A DNA stretch of 64,000 bases from Pseudomonas sp. IB20 (GTDB lineage Bacteria; Pseudomonadota; Gammaproteobacteria; Pseudomonadales; Pseudomonadaceae): positions 2,460,012 through 2,524,011 of the forward strand of contig NZ_CP046103.1 in NCBI RefSeq assembly GCF_009707325.1. The letters are read 5' to 3'. The translations under genes were made by a program, and so were the position numbers. Every line of letters starts with the position of its first letter. Positions within the stretch are counted from its first letter, which is position 1. Of the stretch, positions 33,916 to 44,100 are shown piece after piece. The notes below the pieces were generated by a model. It saw only the letters and a list, made by a program, of their open reading frames with translations. It was not told the DNA's origin and ran no database searches.

Positions 33916-34734
33916 TCAGTTCAAGCCCAACTTACCGCGCAGTGTCGACAGGTCTTCAGCCAAGGTATTGACCGGGCCCACCAGCGCCTTGCGGTCGTTT
34001 TCCTTCACCTTGTCGTAGGTCTCAAAGCCACCCTCCTTGGTTTTGTACTTGGCCAGGATCTTATCCACGGCGGCAAAATTCTTGTCGACCTTGGCCAGGA
34101 AGGCCTTGTCTTGCTTCTCGATCTGGCCACGGAACAGGTCGACGATTTTCTTCGCGCCATCGATGTTGCCCTGGAAGTCATACAGGTCGGTGTGGCTGTA
34201 GCGGTCTTCTTCACCAGAGATCTTGGTGGCGGCGACTTCTTCCAGCAACGCTGCGGCACCGCCGACCACTTTTTCTGGCGGGAAGGTCAGGCCATCCACA
34301 CGGGTTTTCAGGTCATTGACGTCGGTGTTGAGTTTGGCGGTCAGGGTTTCCAGACCTTTGGTGCTGTTCTGGGAGAACAGCGCGTATTCGATGCGGTGGA
34401 AACCGGTGAAGTCTTCGGCGGTCACGCCTTTTTCGTGATCGTCGACACGCGAGTCGATCGAGGCATCAAGGTCGCTGAACAGCTCGGCGATCGGCTCGAT
34501 GGACTCATAATGCACGCGGGTTGGCGCGTAGAGCTTCTTGGCGGTGGCCAGGTCGCCTTTGTCGATGGCGTCGGTGAACGCTTTGGTCTGGGTGACCAGC
34601 TCACCGATTTCTTCGGTGACGTAGATCTTGTAATCCGATACCGGGCCTACCAGGTCCAGCGGGGCGGTAGCGGCGAGCGCTGCCAGCGGCGAAAGGGTCA
34701 TTAACAACGACAACGCGATAGTCGACTTCTTCAT
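33916..34734 (-). CDS. efeM: EfeM: periplasmic M75 (imelysin-like) protein without cupredoxin domain
   Basis: A 272-residue periplasmic protein with a signal peptide ([20 protein letters not shown], cleavage after AA) and one M75/imelysin-like domain. The metal-associated HxxE motif is in [12 protein letters not shown], and [20 protein letters not shown] is the second conserved region. It lacks the N-terminal cupredoxin domain of EfeO. It therefore corresponds to the EfeM type described next to EfeUOB in Pseudomonas syringae. It is the last gene of the efe operon, 25 bp after efeB. It probably binds or relays iron for EfeU, though its exact step is not known. Confidence 0.85.
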   Translation of the reverse strand: MKKSTIALSLLMTLSPLAALAATAPLDLVGPVSDYKIYVTEEIGELVTQTKAFTDAIDKGDLATAKKLYAPTRVHYESIEPIAELFSDLDASIDSRVDDHEKGVTAEDFTGFHRIEYALFSQNSTKGLETLTAKLNTDVNDLKTRVDGLTFPPEKVVGGAAALLEEVAATKISGEEDRYSHTDLYDFQGNIDGAKKIVDLFRGQIEKQDKAFLAKVDKNFAAVDKILAKYKTKEGGFETYDKVKENDRKALVGPVNTLAEDLSTLRGKLGLN

Positions 34735-34759
34735 GGGACGTTTTCCGCTCGGGTTTGTT

Positions 34760-36064
34760 TTAGGTGTTGGCAGTGGTTTGAGGGTGCGTTGCGGCGAGCA
34801 GCGTGCGCCCAATGAAATCCTTGGGGCCGGTGACCCCCGGCAAGGTGAAGAAGTACCCACCGCCGACCGGCTTGAGGTATTCCTCCAGGGGCTCGCCGTT
34901 GAGCCGGGTTTGCACACTGATAAAGCCTTTCTCCAGGTCAGCCTGGTAGCAGATAAACAACAGCCCCATGTCCAGCTGACCGTTTTTGTTGACGCCGTTG
35001 GAGTAGTTGAACGGCCGACGCAGGATCAGGTTGGCCTGAGTCTGCGGGGTGCGCGGGTTGGCCAGGCGGATGTGGGCATCGAGCTTGGTCAATTTGCCTT
35101 CGGGGTCCTTGCTGTAATCAGGCACCTGGGCTTCTGTGTGGCCATCCATCGGCGCGCCCGTTGGCTTGATACGGCCGATGATGCCTTCCTGTTCTTGCAG
35201 CGGGGTACGGTCCCAGCGCTCAACGAAGTTGCGGATGATGCGCACGGCCTGGTAGCTGCCATTGGCGGCCCAGGCGGGTTCGTCGCTGCTGGGTTGCACC
35301 CAGACAATCTGGTCCATGGCCTTGGCGTCGTTGGAGTCCGGGTTGGCCGAACCATCACGAAAGCCGAGGAAATTACGTGCGCTCTGGGCCGGCGTGCCAG
35401 GCTTGGCAGGCGCCTGGGGCGGCACGCTGCCTTCCTGCTTCCAGCGCACCAACAGCAGGTCCGGCAGGTTCTTCACGATGTCGCGCAAGGCGTGGATATT
35501 GGTGTCCGGCGTGTTCGAGCTGAATTGCAGGCTCAGGTCGCCGTGACACTGCGCAGGTTCGAGCGCGTCGTTAGGGAAACCGACCATGCGGCTCAGGCGC
35601 TTGGGTTTTGCCGCGGTAAGGCCGAAGCGCTCGTCGAACAGTGACTCGCCAACGGACACGGTAATGGTCAGGTTGTCGGGGCTGACCACCGGGCCGAGAA
35701 TGCCGGAATCGGTGGGCGGCAGTTTCGGGTCGACTTGTGGCACGGTGCCGCCTGTCATCAGGAACGCGATGCGCTCGTTCAGGGTGCGGAACAAACGCTC
35801 CAAGTCTTCACGGTCGCTGGCCAGTACGTCGAACGCCACCAGCATGCCGCAGGCCGGGCGTGGGGTGACGATGCCGCTCTGGTGCTTGCCGAAAAAGTCG
35901 TGGTGGTCCTGGGTCTTGTCACTGCGCGGTGCGGTGGTGACTTGCTCGGCCGCAGCGGCCATGGCCGGGCAGCTCAGGGTGCTGCCGGCAATCGCGGCGC
36001 CGGTGGCCGCCATGCCCAGCAGGACTCGGCGGCGTTGCGCGCAAAACTGTTCTGAATCACTCAT
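34760..36064 (-). CDS. efeB: EfeB: Tat-exported Dyp-type heme peroxidase
   Basis: A 434-residue dye-decolorising peroxidase of the EfeB group, exported folded through the Tat system. The twin-arginine signal is [18 protein letters not shown]. The Dyp signature [10 protein letters not shown] (GxxDG) is present, as is [20 protein letters not shown] near the heme side. In EfeUOB the peroxidase oxidises Fe(II) or handles heme so that iron reaches EfeO/EfeU. The start may be ATG 36064 or GTG 36082, the latter overlapping the efeO stop as GTGA; I use 36064. The length is normal. Confidence 0.9.
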   Translation of the reverse strand: MSDSEQFCAQRRRVLLGMAATGAAIAGSTLSCPAMAAAAEQVTTAPRSDKTQDHHDFFGKHQSGIVTPRPACGMLVAFDVLASDREDLERLFRTLNERIAFLMTGGTVPQVDPKLPPTDSGILGPVVSPDNLTITVSVGESLFDERFGLTAAKPKRLSRMVGFPNDALEPAQCHGDLSLQFSSNTPDTNIHALRDIVKNLPDLLLVRWKQEGSVPPQAPAKPGTPAQSARNFLGFRDGSANPDSNDAKAMDQIVWVQPSSDEPAWAANGSYQAVRIIRNFVERWDRTPLQEQEGIIGRIKPTGAPMDGHTEAQVPDYSKDPEGKLTKLDAHIRLANPRTPQTQANLILRRPFNYSNGVNKNGQLDMGLLFICYQADLEKGFISVQTRLNGEPLEEYLKPVGGGYFFTLPGVTGPKDFIGRTLLAATHPQTTANT

Positions 36065-36078
36065 GTAGTAGGTCGTCT

Positions 36079-37281
36079 TCACTGCAGGCCGGAAAGGCCA
36101 AGGGCGGGGTCGATTCCATCGAGTGCAACGGCCAGAGCCTTGGCCTTGTCGGCGATCTGCTTGCGCTGATCGGCGGTGACGCTGTCGTAGCGGCTAAACT
36201 GGCCGTCGACTTTCAAACCATTAAGCTGTGCATCGAAGTCGGCGAGGGCGCTGTCGATCTTGGGCAGCACGTCAGCTGCAGACTTGGTCAACAACGGGCG
36301 CATCAACTCCACCACCTTGTGGGCGGCTTCCAGGTTGGCGGCAAAACCGTTCACGTCGATATGGCTGTAGCGTTCCTCTTCACCGCTGGCGGCGCGCACG
36401 TCCGCCAGGCTGTTGAGGTTGCGCACCACAATGCTCACCAGTTGCTCCGGTGGCAGCGATTGGGCCAGCAGTTGTTGCTTGAGCGTGGTGACGTCGGTGA
36501 CCAAGCGCTGGGCAATCGGCGCCAAGCCATCGAGGCTGCGTTGCTGGAACAGGCTGTATTCCAGGCGGTGGAAGCCACTGAACGCCGGGTCTTGCTCGCG
36601 TTTTTCAAAGTAGTCGGCGCGTGCGTTGATCGCGTTGTCCAGTTCGGCCAGGCGTTGCGATGCCGGTGCCAGGCGCTGGTAGGCCTCACGGGCCGGCACA
36701 TACAGAGCCTGCGCCTGGGCCAGGTCGCCGGCCGCAATAGCCTGCTGCAGGGCGGTCACGGCCTTGACCAGTGCACTGCCTTGGCCACTCAGGTACACGC
36801 GGAACTCCGACAGCGGGCCGATAAAGGCCACCATCGACGGCTTGGCCTTGGCCTGGGCGTCGGACTCAGCCGTCGCGGTGACGTGCAACGTGCCGCGCGG
36901 GTTGCTCAGCAGGCCGCACGTGATCGCGTAGTCACCGGGCAACAGGTTGGCGTTGATCACCTGGCTCAAGCCCGGGGCGATGTTTTCGCGTTCCTCAACC
37001 ACCAGCACACCGTCGAGGATTTCCCATTCCACCGCCCGGTCGGAGCGGTTGATGATGCGGAAACTGGCGCGGCCGGCAGGCACGCTCAACTCGTTGGGTT
37101 CGCAGGCGTGGCCATGGATGGTCACGGCGATTTCATTGTGGTTGGTCTGGCGCTTGGCCGCGGCCAATTGCGAGGCGTAATAGAACAACGCACCGGCGGC
37201 GATCATGACGACCACCGAGCCGGCCACCGCCCAGCGCAGGGCGCGGGAGGGCGGAGCCGTTTGAGGGGTTGGGTTGGACAA
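36079..37281 (-). CDS. efeO: EfeO: cupredoxin plus M75 iron-binding protein
   Basis: A 400-residue membrane-anchored or periplasmic protein. A hydrophobic N-terminal segment (ALRWAVAGSVVVMIAAGALF) is followed by a cupredoxin domain at about residues 40-135 (VTIHGHACEPNELSVPAGRA, ITCGLLSNPRGTLHV) and an M75 domain at about 150-400 with HxxE in GFHRLEYSLFQQ and ASGEEERYSHIDVNGF. This is the full EfeO architecture. It lies 10 bp after efeU and overlaps or nearly touches efeB. It binds iron in the periplasm and hands it to the EfeU permease. Confidence 0.9.
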   Translation of the reverse strand: MSNPTPQTAPPSRALRWAVAGSVVVMIAAGALFYYASQLAAAKRQTNHNEIAVTIHGHACEPNELSVPAGRASFRIINRSDRAVEWEILDGVLVVEERENIAPGLSQVINANLLPGDYAITCGLLSNPRGTLHVTATAESDAQAKAKPSMVAFIGPLSEFRVYLSGQGSALVKAVTALQQAIAAGDLAQAQALYVPAREAYQRLAPASQRLAELDNAINARADYFEKREQDPAFSGFHRLEYSLFQQRSLDGLAPIAQRLVTDVTTLKQQLLAQSLPPEQLVSIVVRNLNSLADVRAASGEEERYSHIDVNGFAANLEAAHKVVELMRPLLTKSAADVLPKIDSALADFDAQLNGLKVDGQFSRYDSVTADQRKQIADKAKALAVALDGIDPALGLSGLQ

Positions 37282-37291
37282 GAGGCGGTCC

Positions 37292-38137
37292 TTACTGACT
37301 GGAAACGGAAGAGGTTTTGACGAGGGGCTTGGGTGGGGCCGAGGGCAAAAAGAACATCACCAGGGCCACCACCAGGTAGATCAGATAGGCGCCCAGGGTG
37401 CTGACGGTCGGTGCATCCTGATAGCCGAACATCCCTGCCAGCACCGAGCCCAACGGGCCATCCATCGGCAGCGTCGCGCTGAAATCGAACAGCACGGTTT
37501 GCAGGTGGTTCCACACACCAGCCTCGTGCAGGGCCTGCACCGAGTTGGCCAGAATGCCGGCCGCCACCACCAGGATGAACAAGCCGGTCCAGCGAAAGAA
37601 CGCGCCGAGGTTCAGGCGCATGCTGCCGGTGTAGATCAGGAAACCAACGATGATCGCCAGGATCAGGCCGAGCAGGGCGCCTATCGGCGCGCCTGGGCCT
37701 TCGCTCTGCTGGAACACGGCGAGCAGAAAGAATACCGTTTCCAGGCCTTCGCGGGCGACGGCGAAAAACACCATGGCGATCAGTGCGATCACTTGGTGCT
37801 TGGAGCCGGCCAACGCGTGGTCGAGGGACTCATGCAGGGAATGCTTGATCGAGCGTGCTACTTTGCGCATCCAGAACACCATGGAACTGAGGATGCCCAC
37901 GGCCACTAGGCCCACCACACCTTCGAACAGTTCCTGTTGTTTTTGCGGGAATTCAGCGCTGACCAGTTCCAGGCCACCGCCTACCAGCAGGGCGAGGGCG
38001 GCGGCGAGAAACACGCCGATCCACACGGCCGGCATCCACTGGCCGCGGCCGGTCTGTTGCAGGTAGCTGGCGATGATGCCAACGATCAATGCTGCTTCAA
38101 TGCCTTCGCGCAACATGATTAGAAAGGGAACGAGCAT
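37292..38137 (-). CDS. efeU: EfeU: FTR1-family ferrous/ferric iron permease
   Basis: A 281-residue inner-membrane protein with about seven membrane segments, homologous to yeast Ftr1p. Both REGxE iron-ligand motifs are present: MLREGIEAALIVG in helix 1 and FAVAREGLETVFFLLAVF in helix 4. ATG 38137 opens directly on the first helix. Upstream ATG/TTG codons at 38149 and 38152 are alternatives. It is the first gene of the efeU-efeO-efeB-efeM operon, behind a Fur-box-like site at 38178-38196, so repression by iron is likely. Confidence 0.92.
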   Translation of the reverse strand: MLVPFLIMLREGIEAALIVGIIASYLQQTGRGQWMPAVWIGVFLAAALALLVGGGLELVSAEFPQKQQELFEGVVGLVAVGILSSMVFWMRKVARSIKHSLHESLDHALAGSKHQVIALIAMVFFAVAREGLETVFFLLAVFQQSEGPGAPIGALLGLILAIIVGFLIYTGSMRLNLGAFFRWTGLFILVVAAGILANSVQALHEAGVWNHLQTVLFDFSATLPMDGPLGSVLAGMFGYQDAPTVSTLGAYLIYLVVALVMFFLPSAPPKPLVKTSSVSSQ

Positions 38138-38177
38138 TCGGCACCGCATCAAAACGTGAGAGGATGCTAATTTGTAA

Positions 38178-38196
38178 CATAATGATACTCATTACT
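38178..38196. promoter_or_regulatory. Fur box upstream of efeU
   Basis: CATAATGATACTCATTACT matches the 19-bp Fur consensus GATAATGATAATCATTATC at 15 of 19 positions. It lies about 40 bp upstream of the efeU start, in an AT-rich stretch. Confidence 0.8.
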
Positions 38197-38303
38197 AAAC
38201 AGCCAATATTGACCTTTGCTGAACTGCGGCTGAACGGTGGTGGCGAATCGCAACCGCCCTTATGATGCACCCCATCTTATGCATAGCCGAACAGCCTTCT
38301 CCC

Positions 38304-39323
38304 ATGGCGGAAAAAGACACCATCTCCATCCATCTCGTCCGTGAGGCCTTGCTGCAAAGCTGCGCGCCCGGCGCGGCCACGGTCGAAGCCTTGAGTAAAG
38401 TCGGGATTGCCCCGGCCTTGCTCGAGCAGCCCGACGCCCGCGTACCCGCCACTGCGTACGCGCGGCTGTGGCGTTTGTTGGCGCGGCGCAGGGATGATGA
38501 ATTTTTTGGCATGGACCCGCGTAAGCTCAAGTCCGGCAGCCTGGCGTTCCTGTGCCGCGCCGCGATGGCGCAACCCACTCTGGGCGCGAGCCTGGAAACC
38601 GGCCTGGGTTTTCTATCCTTGATGCTGGAGCAGATGCCCGCTCAACTGGTGCGCCAACAAAGCCTGGCGGAAATCGTATTGCTCGAACCCGAGCCTAAAC
38701 GCGCGTTTACCTATTTCACCTACTGGATGATCGTGCACGGCGTCGCCTGTTGGCTGGCGGGCCGGCGTATCCCGATCCTGGCCATTGAGCTGCGTTGCTC
38801 GCAACCGGGCTTCTATGACGATTACCGGGTGATGTTCTCCGACAACCTGCGTTTCAACCGGCCACGTACCCGCATGATCTTCTCCGCTGATTGCCTGGAC
38901 CTGCCGATCAAGCGCAGCCCCGAAGAGCTCAAGCGTTTCCTCGCGCATGCGCCGGCCAACATATTGGTCAAGTATCGCGACCCCGACAGCCTCGCCAACC
39001 GCATCAAGCACGACCTGCGCCAACTGCCGCCAGACACGTGGCCGGAAACTGACGGCCTGGCGGCCAGCCTCTGCATTTCTGCCTCAACCCTGCGTCGTCG
39101 TTTGGCGGACGAGGGCCAGACTTATCAGGGGCTTAAAGACAGTGTCCGTAAAGAGCTGGCAATTGTCTGGCTGGCCGAGGCCGACATCAGTTTTGTTGAA
39201 ATCGCTGCGCGATTGGGGTTTGCCGATGTCAGCTCATTCTACAAAGCCTTTCGCAAATGGTCCGGTTCCAACCCGGGGCACTACCGCAGTTTGATCCTGA
39301 GTGACGCGTTGCCGTCTGTGTGA
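38304..39323 (+). CDS. AraC-family regulator with AraC-type N-terminal sensor domain
   Basis: A regulator of about 339 residues. The N-terminal domain (LVREALLQSCAPGAATVEAL, ARLWRLLARRRDDEFFGMDP, LSLMLEQMPAQLVRQQS) is of the OruR/ArgR-like type, often found in regulators of amino-acid or lipid use. The C-terminal AraC helix-turn-helix pair is SLCISASTLRRRLADEGQTY and ARLGFADVSSFYKAFRKWSG. The start at 38304 (MAEKDTISIHL) fits family starts; in-frame ATGs at 38262 and 38265 are possible, and none has a clear ribosome site. It is divergent from efeU but is not obviously iron-related. Confidence 0.82.
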   Translation: MAEKDTISIHLVREALLQSCAPGAATVEALSKVGIAPALLEQPDARVPATAYARLWRLLARRRDDEFFGMDPRKLKSGSLAFLCRAAMAQPTLGASLETGLGFLSLMLEQMPAQLVRQQSLAEIVLLEPEPKRAFTYFTYWMIVHGVACWLAGRRIPILAIELRCSQPGFYDDYRVMFSDNLRFNRPRTRMIFSADCLDLPIKRSPEELKRFLAHAPANILVKYRDPDSLANRIKHDLRQLPPDTWPETDGLAASLCISASTLRRRLADEGQTYQGLKDSVRKELAIVWLAEADISFVEIAARLGFADVSSFYKAFRKWSGSNPGHYRSLILSDALPSV

Positions 39324-39615
39324 CACAAGGCTCAGGCGTGGTAATTCGTACATATACTTTGCTAAAGCAGCTGAGCTGATCCTGTTGCGGCGAGCGGTTC
39401 TCAGACTATTAGAGCAGTCGCCGCCAACGGTGTCAGTCGCCAGTGTTGTTCCGCTGACAACTTAAACAGTAAGGTTTTTTTGTTCGAGCAGGGATGCTCA
39501 CCCTTAACCCGTTTAAACGGGGTACGCTGCGCCACACCGACAATCGTCGAACGTCTGCAACACCGAGCCCAAAGGGTTCATCTCATGACCTTCCAAGAAA
39601 TCATCAGCAAAAAAA
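39324..39615. other. Intergenic region between the AraC gene and the oprN terminator
   Basis: No supported gene. It contains the perfect palindrome CCCGTTTAAACGGG at 39508-39521. A short plus-strand frame from 39585 that runs into the oprN terminator has no homology I can see. Confidence 0.5.
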
Positions 39616-39644
39616 AGCCCCGCGACCGAATGGACCGCAGGGCT
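39616..39644 (-). terminator. Rho-independent terminator of mexEF-oprN
   Basis: On the minus strand, AGCCCTGCGGTC / GACC(G)CGGGGCT-type pairing forms a stem, followed by a run of eight T. It lies about 70 bp after the oprN stop. Confidence 0.8.
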
Positions 39645-39715
39645 AAAAATTGGCTGGATGCGACCAACCAAAGGAGCTCTTTACATCACTTGCTGCTGGC
39701 GACGACCGTGTCCGG

Positions 39716-41101
39716 CTACCAGCCGCCACCGAGGGCCTTGTAGATCGCGACAATCCCGCGATACAAGTCCACCTCGGCCTGGGCCTGGCTGTCTTCCGCC
39801 GCCAGACGCTCACGTTGCGCGTCGAGCAGCACCAGGAAGTCCACCGTGCCTTCGCGATAACGGATCGCCGCAAGGTCGGCAGCCGCGCGACTGGACTCAC
39901 TTTGGCGGATCAGCGAGACCAGGCGCTGCTGGCGTTTGCCGTAATCACTGAAGGCATTTTCCGATTCTTCCAACGCCAGCAACACCTGCTGCTCATAGGT
40001 CGCCAGGGCGCCATCGGCTTCAGCGTTCGCGCCGCGCAAACGTGCGCGCACGCTGCCCAGGTCAAACGCCGCCCAGGTAATGCTCGGGCCCAGGGACCAG
40101 GCATTCGCTGCGGCCGAGCCGATCTGCGAACCGCGCCCGGCGGTAAAGCCGAGGAAACCGCTGAGGCTGACCCGTGGGAACAGGTCAGCCTTGGCCACGC
40201 CGATACGCGCGGTGGCGGCGGCCAGTTTGCGTTCAGCGCTGAGAATGTCCGGGCGCCGTTGCAGCAGTTGCCCCGGGTCACCGATCGGCAACGCCTTGGC
40301 AATCGCCGGCAGGTCTTTGGGGCTCAGGTCCACGGTGAGCTTGTCGGGGCGCTGGCCGAGGAGGGTGGCGATGCGGTTCCGCTCGCGCACTTGCTCGGCC
40401 TGCAGTTGCGGCACGCTGGCTTCAACGGCGGCCAGACGCGCATCGGCGCGTTCCACATCGAGCTGATCACCGACGCCGGCATCACGCAGGCTGACGGTAA
40501 TAGTGCGCGATTCTTGCTGGTTCTTCAGGTTGTCCAGGGCAATGCGTTCACGCAACTGCGCACCGCGCAGCTGGCCGTAGGCGTCCACCAGTTCGGCAAT
40601 CATGGTGACTTGCAGTTGGTACAGGTCGGCTTCGGCCACCTGCTGGTCAGCATCGCTGGCTTCCAGGTTGCGGCGAATGCGGCCGAACAAATCCACTTCC
40701 CAGGCCATGTCCAGGCCCAGGTCGTAGCGCTCGCTGTTCACGCGTTTGGTGGTCTGGCCCGGGATCTGGCCTTTGCCCACGTCGCTGCTGGCACGGCTGG
40801 TGACCACCGGCATGATGTCGTTGGCTGCGTCATCGCGAATGGAACGGGCCGCGCGCAGACGGGCAAACGCCACACGCAAGTCACGGTTACCGTTCAACGA
40901 CTGGGTCACCAGTTGGTCGAGGGTCGGGTCGTCGAACTGCTGCCACCAGATGCCTTCGTACTTGGCGTGGTCATAACTTTTGGTGTCGGCGGCGGCCGTG
41001 ATGTTGGCCGCCTCCAATTGCTCGGTTTTGTAGTCCGGGCCGACGGCACAGGCGCTCAGCGCCAGGACCAGCAAGCTCGGCAGAAAGACTTTCACACTCA
41101 T
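39716..41101 (-). CDS. oprN: OprN: outer-membrane channel of the MexEF-OprN pump
   Basis: A 461-residue TolC-like outer-membrane lipoprotein of the OprM/OprN family. The lipobox is LSACAVGPDY. The two repeated coiled-coil/barrel halves show NGNRDLRVAFARLRAARS and MAWEVDLFGRIRRNLEASDA in the first, and RRPDILSAERKLAAATARIG, SLGPSITWAAFDLGSVRARL in the second. It forms the exit duct for the RND pump. The start overlaps the mexF stop by four bases (ATGA). It is the last gene of mexE-mexF-oprN and is followed by a terminator. Confidence 0.92.
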   Translation of the reverse strand: MSVKVFLPSLLVLALSACAVGPDYKTEQLEAANITAAADTKSYDHAKYEGIWWQQFDDPTLDQLVTQSLNGNRDLRVAFARLRAARSIRDDAANDIMPVVTSRASSDVGKGQIPGQTTKRVNSERYDLGLDMAWEVDLFGRIRRNLEASDADQQVAEADLYQLQVTMIAELVDAYGQLRGAQLRERIALDNLKNQQESRTITVSLRDAGVGDQLDVERADARLAAVEASVPQLQAEQVRERNRIATLLGQRPDKLTVDLSPKDLPAIAKALPIGDPGQLLQRRPDILSAERKLAAATARIGVAKADLFPRVSLSGFLGFTAGRGSQIGSAAANAWSLGPSITWAAFDLGSVRARLRGANAEADGALATYEQQVLLALEESENAFSDYGKRQQRLVSLIRQSESSRAAADLAAIRYREGTVDFLVLLDAQRERLAAEDSQAQAEVDLYRGIVAIYKALGGGW

Positions 41102-44100
41102 TGCTGTGTCTCCAGCTTCAAGGCCTTGGCCGCTTTGCGCGCTTCGCCGCGCTCCACATAGCGACGGATCAATACGTAGAACACTGGCGTCAGCAGCAGA
41201 CCGAAGAAGGTCACGCCGATCATCCCGGAGAACACCGCTACGCCCATGGCATGGCGCATCTCGGCACCGGCACCGCTGGACAACACCAGTGGCACCACAC
41301 CCATGATGAAGGCGAACGAGGTCATCAAGATCGGCCGCAGACGCAGACGGCAGGCTTCCAGTACCGCAGCGAGCGGGTCGAGGCCTTCTTGCTGTTTGTC
41401 CTTGGCGAACTCGACGATCAGAATCGCGTTCTTACACGCCAGGCCTACCAGTACGATCAAGCCGATCTGCGTGAAGATGTTGTTGTCGCCGCCCGAGATA
41501 ATCACCCCGGTAATGGCCGACAGCAGCGTCATCGGTACGATCAGGATCACCGCCAGTGGCAGGCTCCAGCTTTCGTATTGGGCGGCCAGTACCAGGAACG
41601 CCAGCAGTACGCAGAGCGGGAACACGAACAGCGCCGTGTTGCCCGAGAGGATTTGCTGATACGTCAGGTCGGTCCACTCGTAGGTCATGCCGTTGGGCAG
41701 TTCCTCTTTCAACAGTTTTTCAATCGCAGCCTGGGCCTGGCCGGAGCTGTAGCCCGGTGCGGCGTTGCCGTTGATTTCAGCGGTGATAAAGCCGTTGTAG
41801 TGCATCACGCGGTCCGGCCCCGAGGTGTCGCTGACCTTGATAAAGGTCGCCAGCGGGATCATCTCGCCTTTGTTGTTACGCACTTTCAGTTGGCCGATCT
41901 GGTCTTCATCCTGGCGGAACTGTTGCTCAGCCTGCACGTTGACTTGATAGGTACGGCCGAAGCGGTTGAAGTCGTTGGCATACAACGAACCCAGGTAGAT
42001 CTGCAGGGTGTCGAAGATGTCGCTGACCGCCACGCCGTGGGTCTTGGCTTTTTCGCGGTCGATGGCAGCATCGACCTGGGGCACGTTGACCGTGTAGCTG
42101 GTGAACAGGCCGAACAGCTCAGGTACGCCACGGCTCTTGGTGATGATGTTCTGCACTTCTTTGTACAGCTCGTCGTACCCCAGGTTGCCACGGTCTTCGA
42201 CCTGCAGGCGGAAGCCGCCAATCGTTCCCAGGCCCTGTACCGGCGGCGGAGGAAAGATCGCCATGTAGGCTTCCTCGATACTGCTGTACTTGCCGTTCAG
42301 TGCACCGGCAATCGCGCCTGCCGACAGGCTCGGGTCTTTACGCTCATCGAACGGCTTTAAGGTCACGAACACGATGCCGTTGTTCGGGCTATTGGTAAAA
42401 CCGTTGATCGACAAGCCGGGGAAGGCGATAGCGCTTTCCACGCCGGGCTGTTTCATGGCGATGTCGGACATGCGCTTGATCACATCTTCGGTACGGTCCA
42501 GGCTCGCGGCGTCCGGCAATTGCGCGAAGGCCACCAGGTACTGCTTGTCCTGGGCCGGTACGAAACCGGTCGGCGTGTGAGCAAAGCCCAGCCAGGTCAA
42601 AACCATCAGGCCAGCGTAAAGGAACAGTGCAATGCCACTGCCGCGAATCACCCGGCGCACAGTACCGACGTAACCATGGCTGGCTTTGTCGAAGAAGCGG
42701 TTGAACGGTTTGAACAACCAGCCACCCAGCATCTTGTCGAGGAACCTGGAGAAGCCGTCCTTCGGTGCGTTGTGACCTTTAAGCAGTACCGCAGCCAGTG
42801 CGGGCGACAAGGTCAGCGAGTTGAACGCCGAAATTACCGTCGAGATCGCAATCGTCAAGGCGAACTGCTTATAGAACTGCCCGGTCAAGCCACTGATAAA
42901 GGCCGCCGGAATGAACACCGCGCACAGTACCAACGCGGTCGCGATGATCGGGCCGGTCACTTCGCTCATGGCCTTTTCAGTGGCCGGGAACGGCTCCAGT
43001 CCCAATTCAATGTTGCGCTCGACGTTCTCCACCACCACGATGGCGTCGTCCACCACGATACCGATGGCCAATACCAAGCCGAACAGCGACAGCGCATTGA
43101 GTGAGAAGCCGAACAGGTGCATCACCGCAAACGTACCGATCAACGATACCGGCACCGCCACCAATGGAATGATCGAGGCGCGCCAGGTTTGCAGGAACAG
43201 GATCACCACCAGCACTACCAGGATCAGCGCTTCGAACAGGGTGTGAACCACGGCCTCGATGGAGCCGCGCACGAAGACGGTCGGGTCATAGGCGATGCGG
43301 TAATCCATGCCTTGCGGGAAGCTCTGTTTGAGCTCCGCCATCTTGGCGCGCACTTCATTGGAGATGTCGATGGCGTTGGAGCCAGGGCGCTGAAAGATCG
43401 GGATCGCCACGGCCGGCTGGTTATCGATCAACGAACGCAGGGCGTATTGGCTGGAACCCAACTCCACCCGCGCAATGTCCTTCAGGCGCGTGATTTCGCC
43501 GTTAGCGCCGGCACGAACCACGATATTTTCGAACTCTTCCTCAGTGACCAGGCGGCCCTGGGTATTGACCGACAGTTGGAAGCTGGTGTCACTGGGGGCA
43601 GGCTGCGCGCCCAATGCCCCAGCCGCCACCTGGCGGTTCTGTTCGCGAATGGCCGTCACCACATCGGTGGCGGTCAGGTTGCGCGAGGCCGTCTTGTTCG
43701 GGTCCAGCCACACACGCAGGGAGTAGTCGCCCATGCCGAACAACTGCACATCGCCCACACCGCCCAGGCGTGCCAACTCATCTTTGATATTGAGGATGGC
43801 GTAGTTGGACAGGTAGAGCATGTTGTAGCGCTGGTCGGGGGAGGTGATGTGCACCACCATGGTCAGGTCAGGGGAGGCCTTGTCCACGGTGATACCGATG
43901 CGGGTCACTTCCTCAGGCAGTTTCGGCTGAGTGCGCGTCACACGGTTCTGGACCTGCACCTGCGCGTTATCCAGGTCAGTGCCCAGGGCGAAGGTGATGG
44001 TCAGGGTCAGCTTGCCGTCGGCGGTCGACTGCGAGGACATGTACAGCATGTTCTCGACGCCGGTGATGGCTTGCTCCAACGGAGCGGCCACGGTTTCACC

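Noticed and set aside
39585..39743. 52-aa frame (MTFQEIISKKKP...) near the oprN terminator
   Set aside because: It reads through the terminator hairpin into the 3' end of oprN on the opposite strand and has no visible homology.
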